Of a stretch of DNA of 64,000 nt, positions 36,147 to 44,561 are shown one piece after another. Position 1 is the first letter of the stretch; every line of letters begins with the position of its first letter. Below the pieces are notes generated by a model that was given only the letters and a program-made list of their open reading frames with translations, was not told the origin of the DNA and did not search any database. Source of the DNA: a bacterium EF100-94H03 bin56 (GTDB lineage: Bacteria > Pseudomonadota > Alphaproteobacteria > SP197); assembly GCA_002238685.1 (NCBI GenBank), contig MPMV01000014.1, positions 19,124 through 83,123 on the forward strand, given 5' to 3'. The translations under genes and the position numbers were made by a program.

Positions 36147-37427
36147 ATGGACATATCTGACGCCAAACGCTCGGCACTCGACTGGGTCGATGGCCATCGT
36201 CAATCGCTCTCCGACTGGCACACGACAATCTGGGACCTTCATGAGCCGGCCTGGCGGGAGTACCGGTCGGCGGCCTGGTACGTCGATCGCCTGCGCCGCG
36301 AGGGATTCGAGGTCGAGGAAGGATCCGGGGGCATGCCGACTGCCTTCTGCGCCACCTGGTCCAACGGTGACGGACCGACGATCGGCTCCTATGCGGAGTA
36401 CGACGCTGTTCCCGGCAACAACCAGGATCGCGTTCCCTGGCGCAAGCTGCGTGACGGCACCCATCATGCCGCCGCCGGACACACCGATCCCCACTCCGCC
36501 CTCGGTGTGTCGGCTCTGGGTGGCGTTCTGGCGGCCAAGGCGGCGATGGAACGGCACGGCACCGGAGGGCGGCTGAAGTTCATGGGCGAACCGGCGGAGA
36601 AGGTGTGCGGATCCAAGCCTGTCCATGCGGCGAAGGGTTACTACGACGACATGGACGCGGCGGTCTCGTTTCATCCTTCTTACGGGACCCTGCGCACCAA
36701 CACCTGCATTCTCGACACCCACTGCGGCAGCTACTGGAGCCGCATCTACAGCTTCATCTGCGATTCCCCGGAGACGTGGCGGAGCGTCGGCGCCCCCGGT
36801 CCATCGACCTCCCACACCATCGCCCGGGCGCCCGGGGCCAATGATGCGCTGTGCCTGATGTACACGACCACCAAGTACACGAAGGAGTCGATGCTGCCGC
36901 ACACGGGCACGTGGACACTGAACGAAGCACTGCTGGCGACCGGCAATGCGACGAGTGACAACCTGGCGCCGCGGTTCAGCCAGATCCAGTACTCCTGGAG
37001 GTCGCCGACGCTGGAGATGCAGCAGCGAATCGCCGATGTGCTCGACCGGAATGCCGAACATGTCGCCGCCATGACCCACTGCCGCCTGGAATCTCACTGG
37101 GTGACGCGTACGCGGGTAGGGTTGCCCAACCACGCGATGGCCCGTCTCGCCTATGCGAATCTCGAGCTGGTCGGCGGACCGCAATGGGATGACGAGGCCA
37201 GGTCCTTCTGCCGGGAACTGCAGAAGAATCTGGGGATCGAACCCGTGGAGGAGCCGATCCTCGCCGAGATGACGGATCTCTGCCGTCCGGAGGAGGGTGA
37301 GGCGCAACTGCGCGCCATCCTGCCGCCGTGGCAGCTCAACTACACCTCCGACGACTACGTCGACTGGACATGGCATACGCCCACGGTTCGGCTGATCGTC
37401 GGCCGCTGCACCCTGACGGGTCACTGA
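36147..37427 (+). CDS. M20-family amidohydrolase (AbgB-like), truncated at the 3' end
   Basis: Metal-dependent amidohydrolase of the AbgB-like M20D group, with GPTIGSYAEYDAVPGNNQD, the metal-site region HHAAAGHTDPHSALGVSALG and GRLKFMGEPAEKVCGSKPVH, and the lid domain following. It ends after 426 residues at VDWTWHTPTVRLIV plus ten residues; relatives continue for roughly another hundred. None of the three frames beyond 37427 restores the missing part. The downstream DNA belongs to a conjugative element, so the gene was probably cut by integration. AGGGAGG precedes the start. Confidence 0.85.
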   Translation: MDISDAKRSALDWVDGHRQSLSDWHTTIWDLHEPAWREYRSAAWYVDRLRREGFEVEEGSGGMPTAFCATWSNGDGPTIGSYAEYDAVPGNNQDRVPWRKLRDGTHHAAAGHTDPHSALGVSALGGVLAAKAAMERHGTGGRLKFMGEPAEKVCGSKPVHAAKGYYDDMDAAVSFHPSYGTLRTNTCILDTHCGSYWSRIYSFICDSPETWRSVGAPGPSTSHTIARAPGANDALCLMYTTTKYTKESMLPHTGTWTLNEALLATGNATSDNLAPRFSQIQYSWRSPTLEMQQRIADVLDRNAEHVAAMTHCRLESHWVTRTRVGLPNHAMARLAYANLELVGGPQWDDEARSFCRELQKNLGIEPVEEPILAEMTDLCRPEEGEAQLRAILPPWQLNYTSDDYVDWTWHTPTVRLIVGRCTLTGH

Positions 37428-37759
37428 TCTGCCCACCCTATAATGCAGCGGTTTCATGCCCGTCATGATACCGATGCGGTCGGCGGGTGGCAATGGCTTA
37501 AACCAACCCGCTGATTCCACGCCCTTGTCGAGCGCGCCCAACGTCAACGGGGGCGGCGCACGAACAGGAATCACCAAAGGAAAACGGCCTCCGTGCGGTT
37601 ACACGGAGGCCGTCGGGGATTGGTTAACTTCGCTTTCCCACAATCGGGGAGGCAAACACGAGTACAAGAGGCTCGTAGTTTGCCCCCCGGCGGGCGGCAA
37701 TGTCAACCCCGCTCCTGCGAAAATCCATCCGGGCGTCTCCCCGAATCGCGGGGACAGAC
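37428..37759. other. junction region between metabolic genes and the conjugative element
   Basis: 332 bases without a gene, between the truncated M20 gene and the RepC-like gene. It contains the strong inverted repeat at 37584-37613. If the element is integrated, its left attachment site should lie near 37420-37440, where M20 homology stops. Confidence 0.45.
37584..37613. terminator. perfect 12-bp inverted repeat ahead of repC
   Basis: ACGGCCTCCGTG (37584-37595) and CACGGAGGCCGT (37602-37613) pair perfectly around a 6-base loop. No T-run follows. RepC genes are often preceded by a countertranscribed RNA with a strong terminator hairpin; that is a possible role here, alongside a plain terminator at the element's edge. 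Confidence 0.5.
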
Positions 37760-38770
37760 ATGACGAACCAGAGTGCCACGCCGGGCCTGCGCACCATCAC
37801 TCCAGAGGCGATCGCGGGCCGCAGGGCCGCGGCGCACTTCGACGGCCTGCCGGCCGGGGTGGACGAGAGCCACCTCGAGCGGGCGATCCGGAAGGGAGCA
37901 CCGGGGTGCGGGTACACCCCGGCCGAAGTCCGGCGCCTCGTCTATCTGGTGCGGCACACCAGGAGTGGCGACTGGCAGGACGGGGACGGGTTGCCGGTCG
38001 TGTGGAAGAGCGTCGCGGTGATGGCGGAAGACCTCGGGATCGGCCGGCGGCAGGTCAGCGCGGTCGAGCGCAGTCTCGCCGCCAAGGGCGCGATCGCCCA
38101 CAGGGACTGGGGATCCCGGCGGCGGTGGGGCCGGCGCGATCCCGAGACCGGCAGGGTGACGCAAGCCTACGGGGTTGATCTGCGGCCGCTGGCTGGTCTC
38201 TACGAGCAGTTCGACGACGCGGCGAGAGCCGCGGCAGATGACGAGCGGAGCAGGAAGGCGGTGCGCGGCGAATTGCTGGCGCTGCGCTTCGAGGTCAGGC
38301 AGATCGCGGCGGCGGCGGGCCGGGAGTGCGATCTGGGTGCACGTCCGCTCGAGGTCACCGCAGCGCGGGCGGCGCTCGTTGCCGAGCGCGACCGCCTCCT
38401 GGAGCTGAGGGATGCCCTGATCGCGGAGTTTCCGGGTCCGGGCGGCGACAGGTCGGCGTTGGGCGGGTGTGAAATCGAAGAGAGCCACGGTGCCGGCGAG
38501 ACCGGGTGCCGATGTGGTGAACCGGCGCCGATGGCGGGCGGCGGCGGGGAGGCCGCGGGCCGCGGAGGGGGACGTTCTAGTCCCGCGGAGGGGGAAGTTT
38601 TCGTCCCGCACATACTAGTACACAGTGAATCGGTACCTAACGGTAATCGCCCCTCGCCAGCCTGCGGGACCGCGGACCCGGCCGTCGATGCCTGCTCCGA
38701 CGGCCCGCCTCACCCCGCCGGCGGGCCCCGGGACCCCGCCGTCCGCTCCCGGCCCCGGCGGCCCGCCTGA
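37760..38770 (+). CDS. repC: RepC-family replication initiator, N-terminal domain
   Basis: RepC is the initiator of alphaproteobacterial repABC-type plasmids. The first ~160 residues match its winged-helix DNA-binding domain: YTPAEVRRLVYLVRHTRSGD, then IGRRQVSAVERSLAAKGAIA, WGRRDPETGRVTQAYGVDLR and PLAGLYEQFDDA. After about residue 270 the frame becomes Gly/Pro-rich and ends at 38770, while the C-terminal RepC domain continues in another frame (38625-39260). It is therefore either frameshifted or split in two. The ATG 37760 lies after a weak GGGACAG site. No RepA/RepB pair is adjacent; ParA and an RHH protein lie 2 kb away. Confidence 0.75.
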   Translation: MTNQSATPGLRTITPEAIAGRRAAAHFDGLPAGVDESHLERAIRKGAPGCGYTPAEVRRLVYLVRHTRSGDWQDGDGLPVVWKSVAVMAEDLGIGRRQVSAVERSLAAKGAIAHRDWGSRRRWGRRDPETGRVTQAYGVDLRPLAGLYEQFDDAARAAADDERSRKAVRGELLALRFEVRQIAAAAGRECDLGARPLEVTAARAALVAERDRLLELRDALIAEFPGPGGDRSALGGCEIEESHGAGETGCRCGEPAPMAGGGGEAAGRGGGRSSPAEGEVFVPHILVHSESVPNGNRPSPACGTADPAVDACSDGPPHPAGGPRDPAVRSRPRRPA

Positions 38771-39260
38771 CCCGGCTGGCGATACGGGGCCGGGACGGGA
38801 CCAACCCCGGCGGGACGGCGGTGGCGAGGGCGGACCGGACACCATCGATATCGAACGGGACTTCGGCGTCCAGCACCTGCAGCCGGGCCGGGTGGCGGCG
38901 GTGGCGAGCCCCGCCTTCGGGCGCATCGTCGGCGACGACCCCGGATGGCGGGAACTCAGGTGGGGCGGGGAGCAGCAACGTCTGGCGCTGGGCATCCACG
39001 ACAGGGCCTGGCGGCGGGCGATCGACGTGCTGGGCATCAGGGCGGCGGTGGTGCTGGTGGCCGTCATCGACGGCCGTTGCCAGGACAAGGCGAGTTTCGT
39101 CTGGAACCCCAGCGGGTTCGTGGTGGGCTGCGTCAAACGGGCCGAAACGGGTGACCTCCACCTCCACCGATCGGTCTGGGGTCTCGAGCGGACACTCCGG
39201 TGGAGGGACGCGAGGTGGGCCTATGCCGTCCCTCGGTCCGGCGGCGAGGCGGTGCGATGA
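38625..39260 (+). CDS. repC: RepC-family replication initiator, C-terminal domain
   Basis: About 211 residues: a Pro-rich linker followed from residue 75 by a RepC-like C-terminal domain (DIERDFGVQHLQPGRVAAVA, HDRAWRRAIDVLGIRAAVVL, NPSGFVVGCVKRAETGDLHL). It overlaps the N-terminal part by 146 bases in a different frame. The shift must be inside the very GC-rich linker (38640-38770). Independent translation from the ATG at 38625 is possible; a sequencing indel is equally possible. Its 3' end overlaps the end of the converging recombinase by 40 bases. Confidence 0.65.
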   Translation: MNRYLTVIAPRQPAGPRTRPSMPAPTARLTPPAGPGTPPSAPGPGGPPDPAGDTGPGRDQPRRDGGGEGGPDTIDIERDFGVQHLQPGRVAAVASPAFGRIVGDDPGWRELRWGGEQQRLALGIHDRAWRRAIDVLGIRAAVVLVAVIDGRCQDKASFVWNPSGFVVGCVKRAETGDLHLHRSVWGLERTLRWRDARWAYAVPRSGGEAVR

Positions 39261-40942
39261 CGCCGGCGCGGCGGCTCGCGCAGCAGGGCCGGGGCCACTT
39301 CGGCCAGACCGAGCCGGTAGGCCTCGTGGATTGCCACGGTCGGTGTCACCTCGAGGCCCTGGCGGCCCGGACCGCGGAAGGCGACGTGGATGCTCTCGAC
39401 GAGGCTCTCGAGGAGTTTGTCGTCGTCCGGCGCGGCGGTGCCGGCGCGGATCCGTGCCACGGCGCCGGCGGCGAGGGTCTGGGCCGCGGCGGCAATGCTG
39501 CGGGACCTGAGGACGGGCAGGGTGCCCGTGGCCGTGAACCGCAGCCGCTCGAGACTGTCGCACAGCGTCGTGATGTCGGTGGTGGTGATGGCGAGCTGAT
39601 CCCTGACGCGGGCCATGCCGACGGTGGCGGTCAGCGTGGCGGCGAGAGCGTCTGCCTCGTTGCGGGCGCGCATGACGAGGTCGGTGACCGTGTCGATCGC
39701 AAGGTGGGTGGCGGCGGTGGCGGCCTCGGCGTTGCGGACAAGCTGTTCGCACGAGGTGTGGATGTCCGATTCGCACCGGGGCGACGCGAGGTAGTCCAGC
39801 GTCGCCTCGATGATCTGTTCGCGGCGGAAGAGGTGGCGCTGTTCGCAGCCGCGTCGCTCCTTCCAGTTCCGGCAGACGAGGTAGCCGCTGTGCACGGTGG
39901 AGATTCTCCCGCCGCAGCTGGCGCACCGGGTGCGACGGGTCGTCAGGTAGCGTGGCGGGGGGGCGTGATGGACCGCGGGGCGCTTGCGGCGGGGCGGGGG
40001 GGGCGCATTGGGGTTGGCGGCGCGATGGACCGGGGGGCGCTTGCGGCGTGGCGGCGGCGCCGAATCGGGTTTGCCGATGATCTGCTGAACGCGATCCCAC
40101 TGCGTTTGGCTGATGATGGCGAGGCCGGGTGCCGGGGTGACGAGCCAGTCCGACTGTGGCTGCGGGCGGTGGATGCGCTTGCCGGTGACGGGGTGCCGGA
40201 CGATGCGGACGCGGCCGAAGACGATGCGGCCGACGTAGATGGGCTGGCGCAGGATTCCTCTCCCGCGGTGCCGGTCGCCGACGATGCTGCTGGTGGACCA
40301 TTTCTTTCCCCTGGGCGACGGGATGCCGTCGCGGTTGAGGTCCGCAGCGATCTTGTGGATTTCCTTGCGTTGCTCGGCCTCGGTGAAGATGCGGCGGACG
40401 ACCACGGCCTCCTTCCGGTCGATGCGCCGCAGCCCTCGCGTCACGGAGCCTTCCGGGCGGTGGAGCTCGTAGCCGTAGACGCGCCCACCCGGGACGTGGC
40501 CGGTCCGGACGGCGGCGAGCTGACCGCGGCGGACCTTGTCGGAGAGTTGCTTCAGGTGGATCGAGTTCATCGTCCCCTGGAGGCCGATGTGGAGAGCGCC
40601 GATTTCGCCCTCCGTAACGGAGACCAGGGCCACGTCGTGGAAGTCGAGGAGCTTGTGGATCGTCGCCACGTCGGCCTGGTCGCGGGAAATCCGCGAGAGG
40701 TCCTCGATGAGGACCGCCTCGAAGTCGCCGTCGGCAGCGTGGGCGAGCAGGGTCTGGACCGCCGGACGGCCGGCGAGGATGGCGCCGGTGACCGCTTCGT
40801 CCGCGTACTCCCCCACCGCCACCGCCCCGTTGGACCGGGCGGCCTCCCTCAGGCGGTGGAGCTGGGCCGGAACCGACCGCTCCTGGCCGGCGGTGGAATG
40901 GCGGGCGTAGAGGGCGACGCGCTTGCCCGTGATGTCGATCAC
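39221..40942 (-). CDS. large serine recombinase (integrase type)
   Basis: Site-specific recombinase of about 573 residues. The N-terminal catalytic domain shows VALYARHSTAGQERSVPAQL with the nucleophile Ser and EDLSRISRDQADVATIHKLL; a recombinase domain follows (DRKEAVVVRRIFTEAEQRKE, YVGRIVFGR); a zinc ribbon has CASCGGRISTVHSGYLVC; the C-terminus is a long helical region. Start is taken as the GTG at 40942 at the domain edge; an upstream ATG at 41077 is possible. A duplicated Pro/Arg segment (APPPRRKRPPVH) sits before the ribbon. Such enzymes integrate elements into protein genes, fitting the truncated M20 gene 1.8 kb away. Confidence 0.85.
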   Translation of the reverse strand: MIDITGKRVALYARHSTAGQERSVPAQLHRLREAARSNGAVAVGEYADEAVTGAILAGRPAVQTLLAHAADGDFEAVLIEDLSRISRDQADVATIHKLLDFHDVALVSVTEGEIGALHIGLQGTMNSIHLKQLSDKVRRGQLAAVRTGHVPGGRVYGYELHRPEGSVTRGLRRIDRKEAVVVRRIFTEAEQRKEIHKIAADLNRDGIPSPRGKKWSTSSIVGDRHRGRGILRQPIYVGRIVFGRVRIVRHPVTGKRIHRPQPQSDWLVTPAPGLAIISQTQWDRVQQIIGKPDSAPPPRRKRPPVHRAANPNAPPPPRRKRPAVHHAPPPRYLTTRRTRCASCGGRISTVHSGYLVCRNWKERRGCEQRHLFRREQIIEATLDYLASPRCESDIHTSCEQLVRNAEAATAATHLAIDTVTDLVMRARNEADALAATLTATVGMARVRDQLAITTTDITTLCDSLERLRFTATGTLPVLRSRSIAAAAQTLAAGAVARIRAGTAAPDDDKLLESLVESIHVAFRGPGRQGLEVTPTVAIHEAYRLGLAEVAPALLREPPRRRHRTASPPDRGTA

Positions 40943-41084
40943 ACTGAAACCCCGGCACTTGGCGACGGCGCGGCCGCAACCGGCCGCGGCGCCGGCGTCT
41001 CCCCCCACCGCCTGGCGCACGCCCTTATAGCGGGTCGCGCCGCGCGGGGCGAGACCGCAACTCCGCCGATACGACATGACCCCG

Positions 41085-41116
41085 TTGCGCATTTGCGCAT
41101 TTGCGCAATTGCGCAA
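41085..41116 (+). repeat. four tandem 8-bp repeats upstream of parA
   Basis: Exact array: TTGCGCAT, TTGCGCAT, TTGCGCAA, TTGCGCAA with no spacing, each holding the palindrome TGCGCA. It ends 29 bases before the parA ATG and lies between parA and the divergent recombinase. Tandem 7-8-bp units are the usual target of ribbon-helix-helix partition proteins, so it is probably a centromere plus operator bound by the protein at 41892. Confidence 0.75.
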
Positions 41117-41145
41117 CCGCCGACACCAACGGAAAGGAGCCTCCC

Positions 41146-41895
41146 ATGATCATCTCGTTCCTGAACCAGAAGGGCGGAGTCGGCAAGACGACGCTCGCCG
41201 TTCACACGGCCGCGGGCCTCGCGCTCGATGGTCTCGACGTCATCCTCGTCGACGCCGATCCCCAGGGCTCGGCGCTGGACTGGCTGGCGGCGCGCCAAAA
41301 GCCTCCGCTCTTCGCCGTGGTCGGGATGCCGCGGCCGGTGCTCCACCGGCAGCTGCCGCGGCTCCCCGCCCCCCGGGACGCCCGGGTGGTCGACGGGCCA
41401 CCCTCCCCCCCCCACCCCGCCCCCCCCGCGCGGCCGGTGCTCCACCGGCAGCTGCCGCGGCTCGCCGCCACCGTGGACGCCGTGGTGATCGACGGACCAC
41501 CGTCACTCGCCAACATCGCCCGCTCGGCGATGCTGGCGTCCGACCTGGTGCTGATCCCGGTGCAGCCGTCGCCCTACGACGTCTGGGCTGTCGGCGATCT
41601 CGTCGAGCTCGTCGACGAGGCGCGACTCGATCACGACAGCATCGATGCCCGGTTCGTCGTCAGCCGGCGAATCGCCAACACGGTGATCGGCCGTGACGTG
41701 GCCGAGGCGCTGGGCGAGTGGCCGGTACCGGTCCTCGAGACCCACATCACGCAGCGCGTCGCCTTTGCCGAGAGCGCCGCCACGGGATTGGCGGTGATGG
41801 AGTCCGCGCCCGGCTCGGCGGCGGCTGGCGAGGTGCGCTCGCTCGTCAGGGAGGTGATGGCGCTCACCGCCGGCAGCCGGAGGGCGGCGGCATGA
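41146..41895 (+). CDS. parA: ParA-family partition ATPase
   Basis: Deviant-Walker ATPase of 249 residues that segregates plasmid copies over the nucleoid. Deviant Walker [19 protein letters not shown], Walker A' [16 protein letters not shown], Walker [18 protein letters not shown]. An AAAGGAG site precedes the ATG. Oddly, the stretch [11 protein letters not shown] occurs twice (about residues 64 and 99): the first copy runs into a Pro-rich degenerate version of the Walker B region, coded by runs of C. The second copy alone would give a normal ParA. The duplication is in frame. The RHH gene follows with ATGA overlap. Confidence 0.88.
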   Translation: MIISFLNQKGGVGKTTLAVHTAAGLALDGLDVILVDADPQGSALDWLAARQKPPLFAVVGMPRPVLHRQLPRLPAPRDARVVDGPPSPPHPAPPARPVLHRQLPRLAATVDAVVIDGPPSLANIARSAMLASDLVLIPVQPSPYDVWAVGDLVELVDEARLDHDSIDARFVVSRRIANTVIGRDVAEALGEWPVPVLETHITQRVAFAESAATGLAVMESAPGSAAAGEVRSLVREVMALTAGSRRAAA

Positions 41896-42119
41896 GGCGC
41901 AAGATCGTCAGCATCGACCCGCGGCCGCGGCGCTCGAGGCAGGGCCGGGACGCGCAGGCCTCCGAACAGTGGGTGATGGGCGGCGGCGAGGGGCTCAAGC
42001 GTTTCACGGTCGAGCTCACGCCGGCCCAGCACCGCCGGCTGCGCATGGCTGCGGCCCGGGACGGCAGGTCGATGGCCGACATCGTCCGCGATCTGATCGA
42101 GGACGCCTGCCCGGAATGA
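41892..42119 (+). CDS. ribbon-helix-helix partition protein (ParB/ParG functional analogue)
   Basis: Small basic protein of 75 residues: an unstructured Arg-rich N-terminus ([19 protein letters not shown]) and a C-terminal ribbon-helix-helix ([20 protein letters not shown], then [14 protein letters not shown]). It overlaps parA by 4 bases, the classical layout of ParA plus a small centromere-binding protein. In ParG and omega the mobile N-terminus stimulates the ATPase. The 8-bp arrays at both ends of the pair are its likely binding sites. Confidence 0.8.
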   Translation: MRRKIVSIDPRPRRSRQGRDAQASEQWVMGGGEGLKRFTVELTPAQHRRLRMAAARDGRSMADIVRDLIEDACPE

Positions 42120-42133
42120 CGGGCGATGAGGAC

Positions 42134-42173
42134 TTGCGCAATTGCGCATTTGCGCAAATGCGCAATTGCGCGG
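42134..42173 (+). repeat. five tandem 8-bp repeats between the partition genes and nrdJ
   Basis: TTGCGCAA, TTGCGCAT, TTGCGCAA, ATGCGCAA and a degenerate TTGCGCGG lie end to end, the same unit as the array at 41085-41116. The array ends 15 bases before the nrdJ ATG, so any protein bound here would cover the nrdJ ribosome site or promoter. Confidence 0.75.
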
Positions 42174-42188
42174 AAGGGAGAATGAGGA

Positions 42189-44525
42189 ATGGCGAAGGGC
42201 CAGAAACCGACGACCAGCCTGGCGCCGATCGCGCTCCAGGTCTGGAACATGAAGTACCGCTATACAGGCGGGAACGGCGGCGATGCCAACATTCAGGCCA
42301 CCTGGCGGCGCATCGCGCGCTCTCTCGCCGCGGTCGAGGACGAGGCCGTCCGTCCGGAGGTGGAGACCCGGTTCCGGGAGGCCCTGGAGGGCTTCCGGTT
42401 CCTGCCCGCCGGGCGGATCGTCGCCGGCGCCGGCACCGGGCGCAACGTCACCCTCTTCAACTGCTTCGTCATGGGGACGATCCCCGACGACATGGGCGGG
42501 ATCTTCACCCACCTGAAGGAGGCGGCGCTCACCATGCAGGCCGGTGGCGGCATCGGCTACGACTTCTCGACCCTGCGGCCGAAGGGCGCGCCGGTGCTGG
42601 GCGTCGGCGCCGACGCCTCCGGGCCGCTCACCTTCATGGACGTCTGGGATTCGATGTGCCGCACCATCATGAGCGCCGGCAGCCGGCGCGGCGCCATGAT
42701 GGCGACGATGCGCTGCGATCACCCGGACATCGAGGCCTTCATCGACGCCAAGCAGGAGGCGGGACGCCTGCGCATGTTCAACCTCTCCGTGCTGGTGAGC
42801 GACGCCTTCATGGCGGCGGTGGCGGCCGACGACGCCTGGGAGCTCACCTTCGGCGGGCGCACCTGGCAGAGCGTCCCGGCGCGCGAGCTGTGGGAGCGGA
42901 TCATGCGCGGGACCTATGCCTGCGCGGAGCCCGGCGTCATCTTCATCGACCGCATCAACCGGCGGAACAACCTCAACTACTGCGAGACCATCTCCGCCAC
43001 CAACCCGTGCGGCGAGCAGCCCCTGCCGCCCTACGGCGCCTGCCTGCTGGGCTCCATCAACCTGACGCGGTTCATCACCGACCCCTTCGGAGATGAGGCG
43101 CGGTTCGACGCGGAGGCATTCTCCCGCACGGTCGAGGCGGCGGTCAGGATGATGGACAACGTCATCGACGTCTCGCGCTTCCCCCTCGAGGAACAGCGCC
43201 AGGAGGCTCTCGCCAAGCGCCGCATCGGCCTGGGGATCACCGGTCTTGCCGACGCGCTCATCATGATGAAGGCGCACTACGGCAGCGAGCGGGCCCGGGA
43301 GATGGCCGGGACCTGGCTCGCCAGGCTGCGCCGGCAGGCCTACCTGGCGTCGATCCGGCTCGCCTCGGAGAAGGGACCGTTCCCGCTCTTCGACCGCGAC
43401 GCCTACCTGGGCGGCGAATCGGTGGCCGGGCTCGACGACGACGTCAGGGAGGCGTTGGGCCGGTACGGGATCCGCAACGCGCTGCTGACGTCGATTGCCC
43501 CGACCGGCACCATCTCTCTCTTCGCCAACAACATCTCGTCGGGTCTCGAGCCGGTCTTCGCTTTCTCCTACACGCGCCACGTCCTGCTCCCCGACGGGAC
43601 CAGGCGGAGCGAGGAGGTGACCGACTACGCGGTTCGCCTGTGGCGGCGCCTGCGCGGCGAGGATGCGCCGCTTCCGGACTATTTCGTCGACGCCCAGCAG
43701 CTGCGTCCGACCGATCACGTGGCCATGCAGGCCACGGTCCAGGAGTACATCGACAGCTCCATCTCCAAGACCATCAACGTGCCCGAGGACATTCCCTTCG
43801 AGGACTTCAAGGACGTCTACCTCGAGGCGTACCGACGTGGCTGCAAGGGCTGCACGACCTACCGGCCAAACGACGTCACCGGGGCAGTGCTCGAGACCGG
43901 GCCGAAGGAGGATGTACAGCCGGAACTGCCGCTCGGCGATCAGCCGGCGGAAACCCCGGACGGCCCGATGGAGACCGCCGGGGTCATCCACCTCACCCGG
44001 CCCCTCGACCGGCCCGAGGTCCTCCCGGGGCAGACCTACAAGCTGCGCTGGCCGGAGAGCGACCACGCGATCTACCTCACCGTCAACGACGTGGTCCGCG
44101 ACGCCAGGCGGTGCCCGTTCGAGGTCTTCATCAACTCGAAGAACATGGAGCACTACGCCTGGACGCTGGGTCTCACCCGGATGATCTCGGCCGTGTTCCG
44201 CCGTGGCGGCGACGTCAGTTTCGTGGTCGAGGAACTGAAGGCCGTCTTCGATCCCCGGGGCGGCTCCTGGATGAACGGGCGCTACGTGCCGTCGCTGCTG
44301 GCCGCCATCGGCGAGGTCCTCGAGACCCACATGAAGCGGATCGGCTTCATCGCGGCCGACGACGGGCCGGCTCTCTCCGGCGGATCGGACGCGAAGGTCG
44401 TCGCGATTTCCGCAGGCGGCGGCGGCAGGGCGCCCGCCGGGTGCCCGAAGTGCAGCCAGCCGTCGCTGATCCACCAGGAGGGCTGCGCGATGTGCACGTC
44501 GTGCGGCTACTCGAAATGCGCGTGA
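42189..44525 (+). CDS. nrdJ: class II (adenosylcobalamin-dependent) ribonucleotide reductase
   Basis: NrdJ of 778 residues, reducing ribonucleotides to deoxyribonucleotides with vitamin B12, with or without oxygen. Redox Cys in LFNCFVMG (about 92), active-site NPCGEQPLPPYGACLLGSIN (Cys near 274), PTGTISLFANNISSGLEPVF near 438, the YRRGCKGCTTYRP region and a C-terminal Cys cluster CPKCSQPSLIHQEGCAMC that re-reduces the active site. The start follows GAAGGGAG. Length is shorter than many NrdJ but domains are complete. It sits inside a conjugative element, directly after the partition pair. Confidence 0.93.
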   Translation: MAKGQKPTTSLAPIALQVWNMKYRYTGGNGGDANIQATWRRIARSLAAVEDEAVRPEVETRFREALEGFRFLPAGRIVAGAGTGRNVTLFNCFVMGTIPDDMGGIFTHLKEAALTMQAGGGIGYDFSTLRPKGAPVLGVGADASGPLTFMDVWDSMCRTIMSAGSRRGAMMATMRCDHPDIEAFIDAKQEAGRLRMFNLSVLVSDAFMAAVAADDAWELTFGGRTWQSVPARELWERIMRGTYACAEPGVIFIDRINRRNNLNYCETISATNPCGEQPLPPYGACLLGSINLTRFITDPFGDEARFDAEAFSRTVEAAVRMMDNVIDVSRFPLEEQRQEALAKRRIGLGITGLADALIMMKAHYGSERAREMAGTWLARLRRQAYLASIRLASEKGPFPLFDRDAYLGGESVAGLDDDVREALGRYGIRNALLTSIAPTGTISLFANNISSGLEPVFAFSYTRHVLLPDGTRRSEEVTDYAVRLWRRLRGEDAPLPDYFVDAQQLRPTDHVAMQATVQEYIDSSISKTINVPEDIPFEDFKDVYLEAYRRGCKGCTTYRPNDVTGAVLETGPKEDVQPELPLGDQPAETPDGPMETAGVIHLTRPLDRPEVLPGQTYKLRWPESDHAIYLTVNDVVRDARRCPFEVFINSKNMEHYAWTLGLTRMISAVFRRGGDVSFVVEELKAVFDPRGGSWMNGRYVPSLLAAIGEVLETHMKRIGFIAADDGPALSGGSDAKVVAISAGGGGRAPAGCPKCSQPSLIHQEGCAMCTSCGYSKCA

Positions 44526-44561
44526 GGTGACGGTGATCTTGGGATCGGAAGGGGCGGTGGC

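Noticed and set aside
41085..42173. Tandem 8-bp arrays considered as a CRISPR array
   Set aside because: Units are 8 bp without spacers and there are no cas genes; they fit partition sites.
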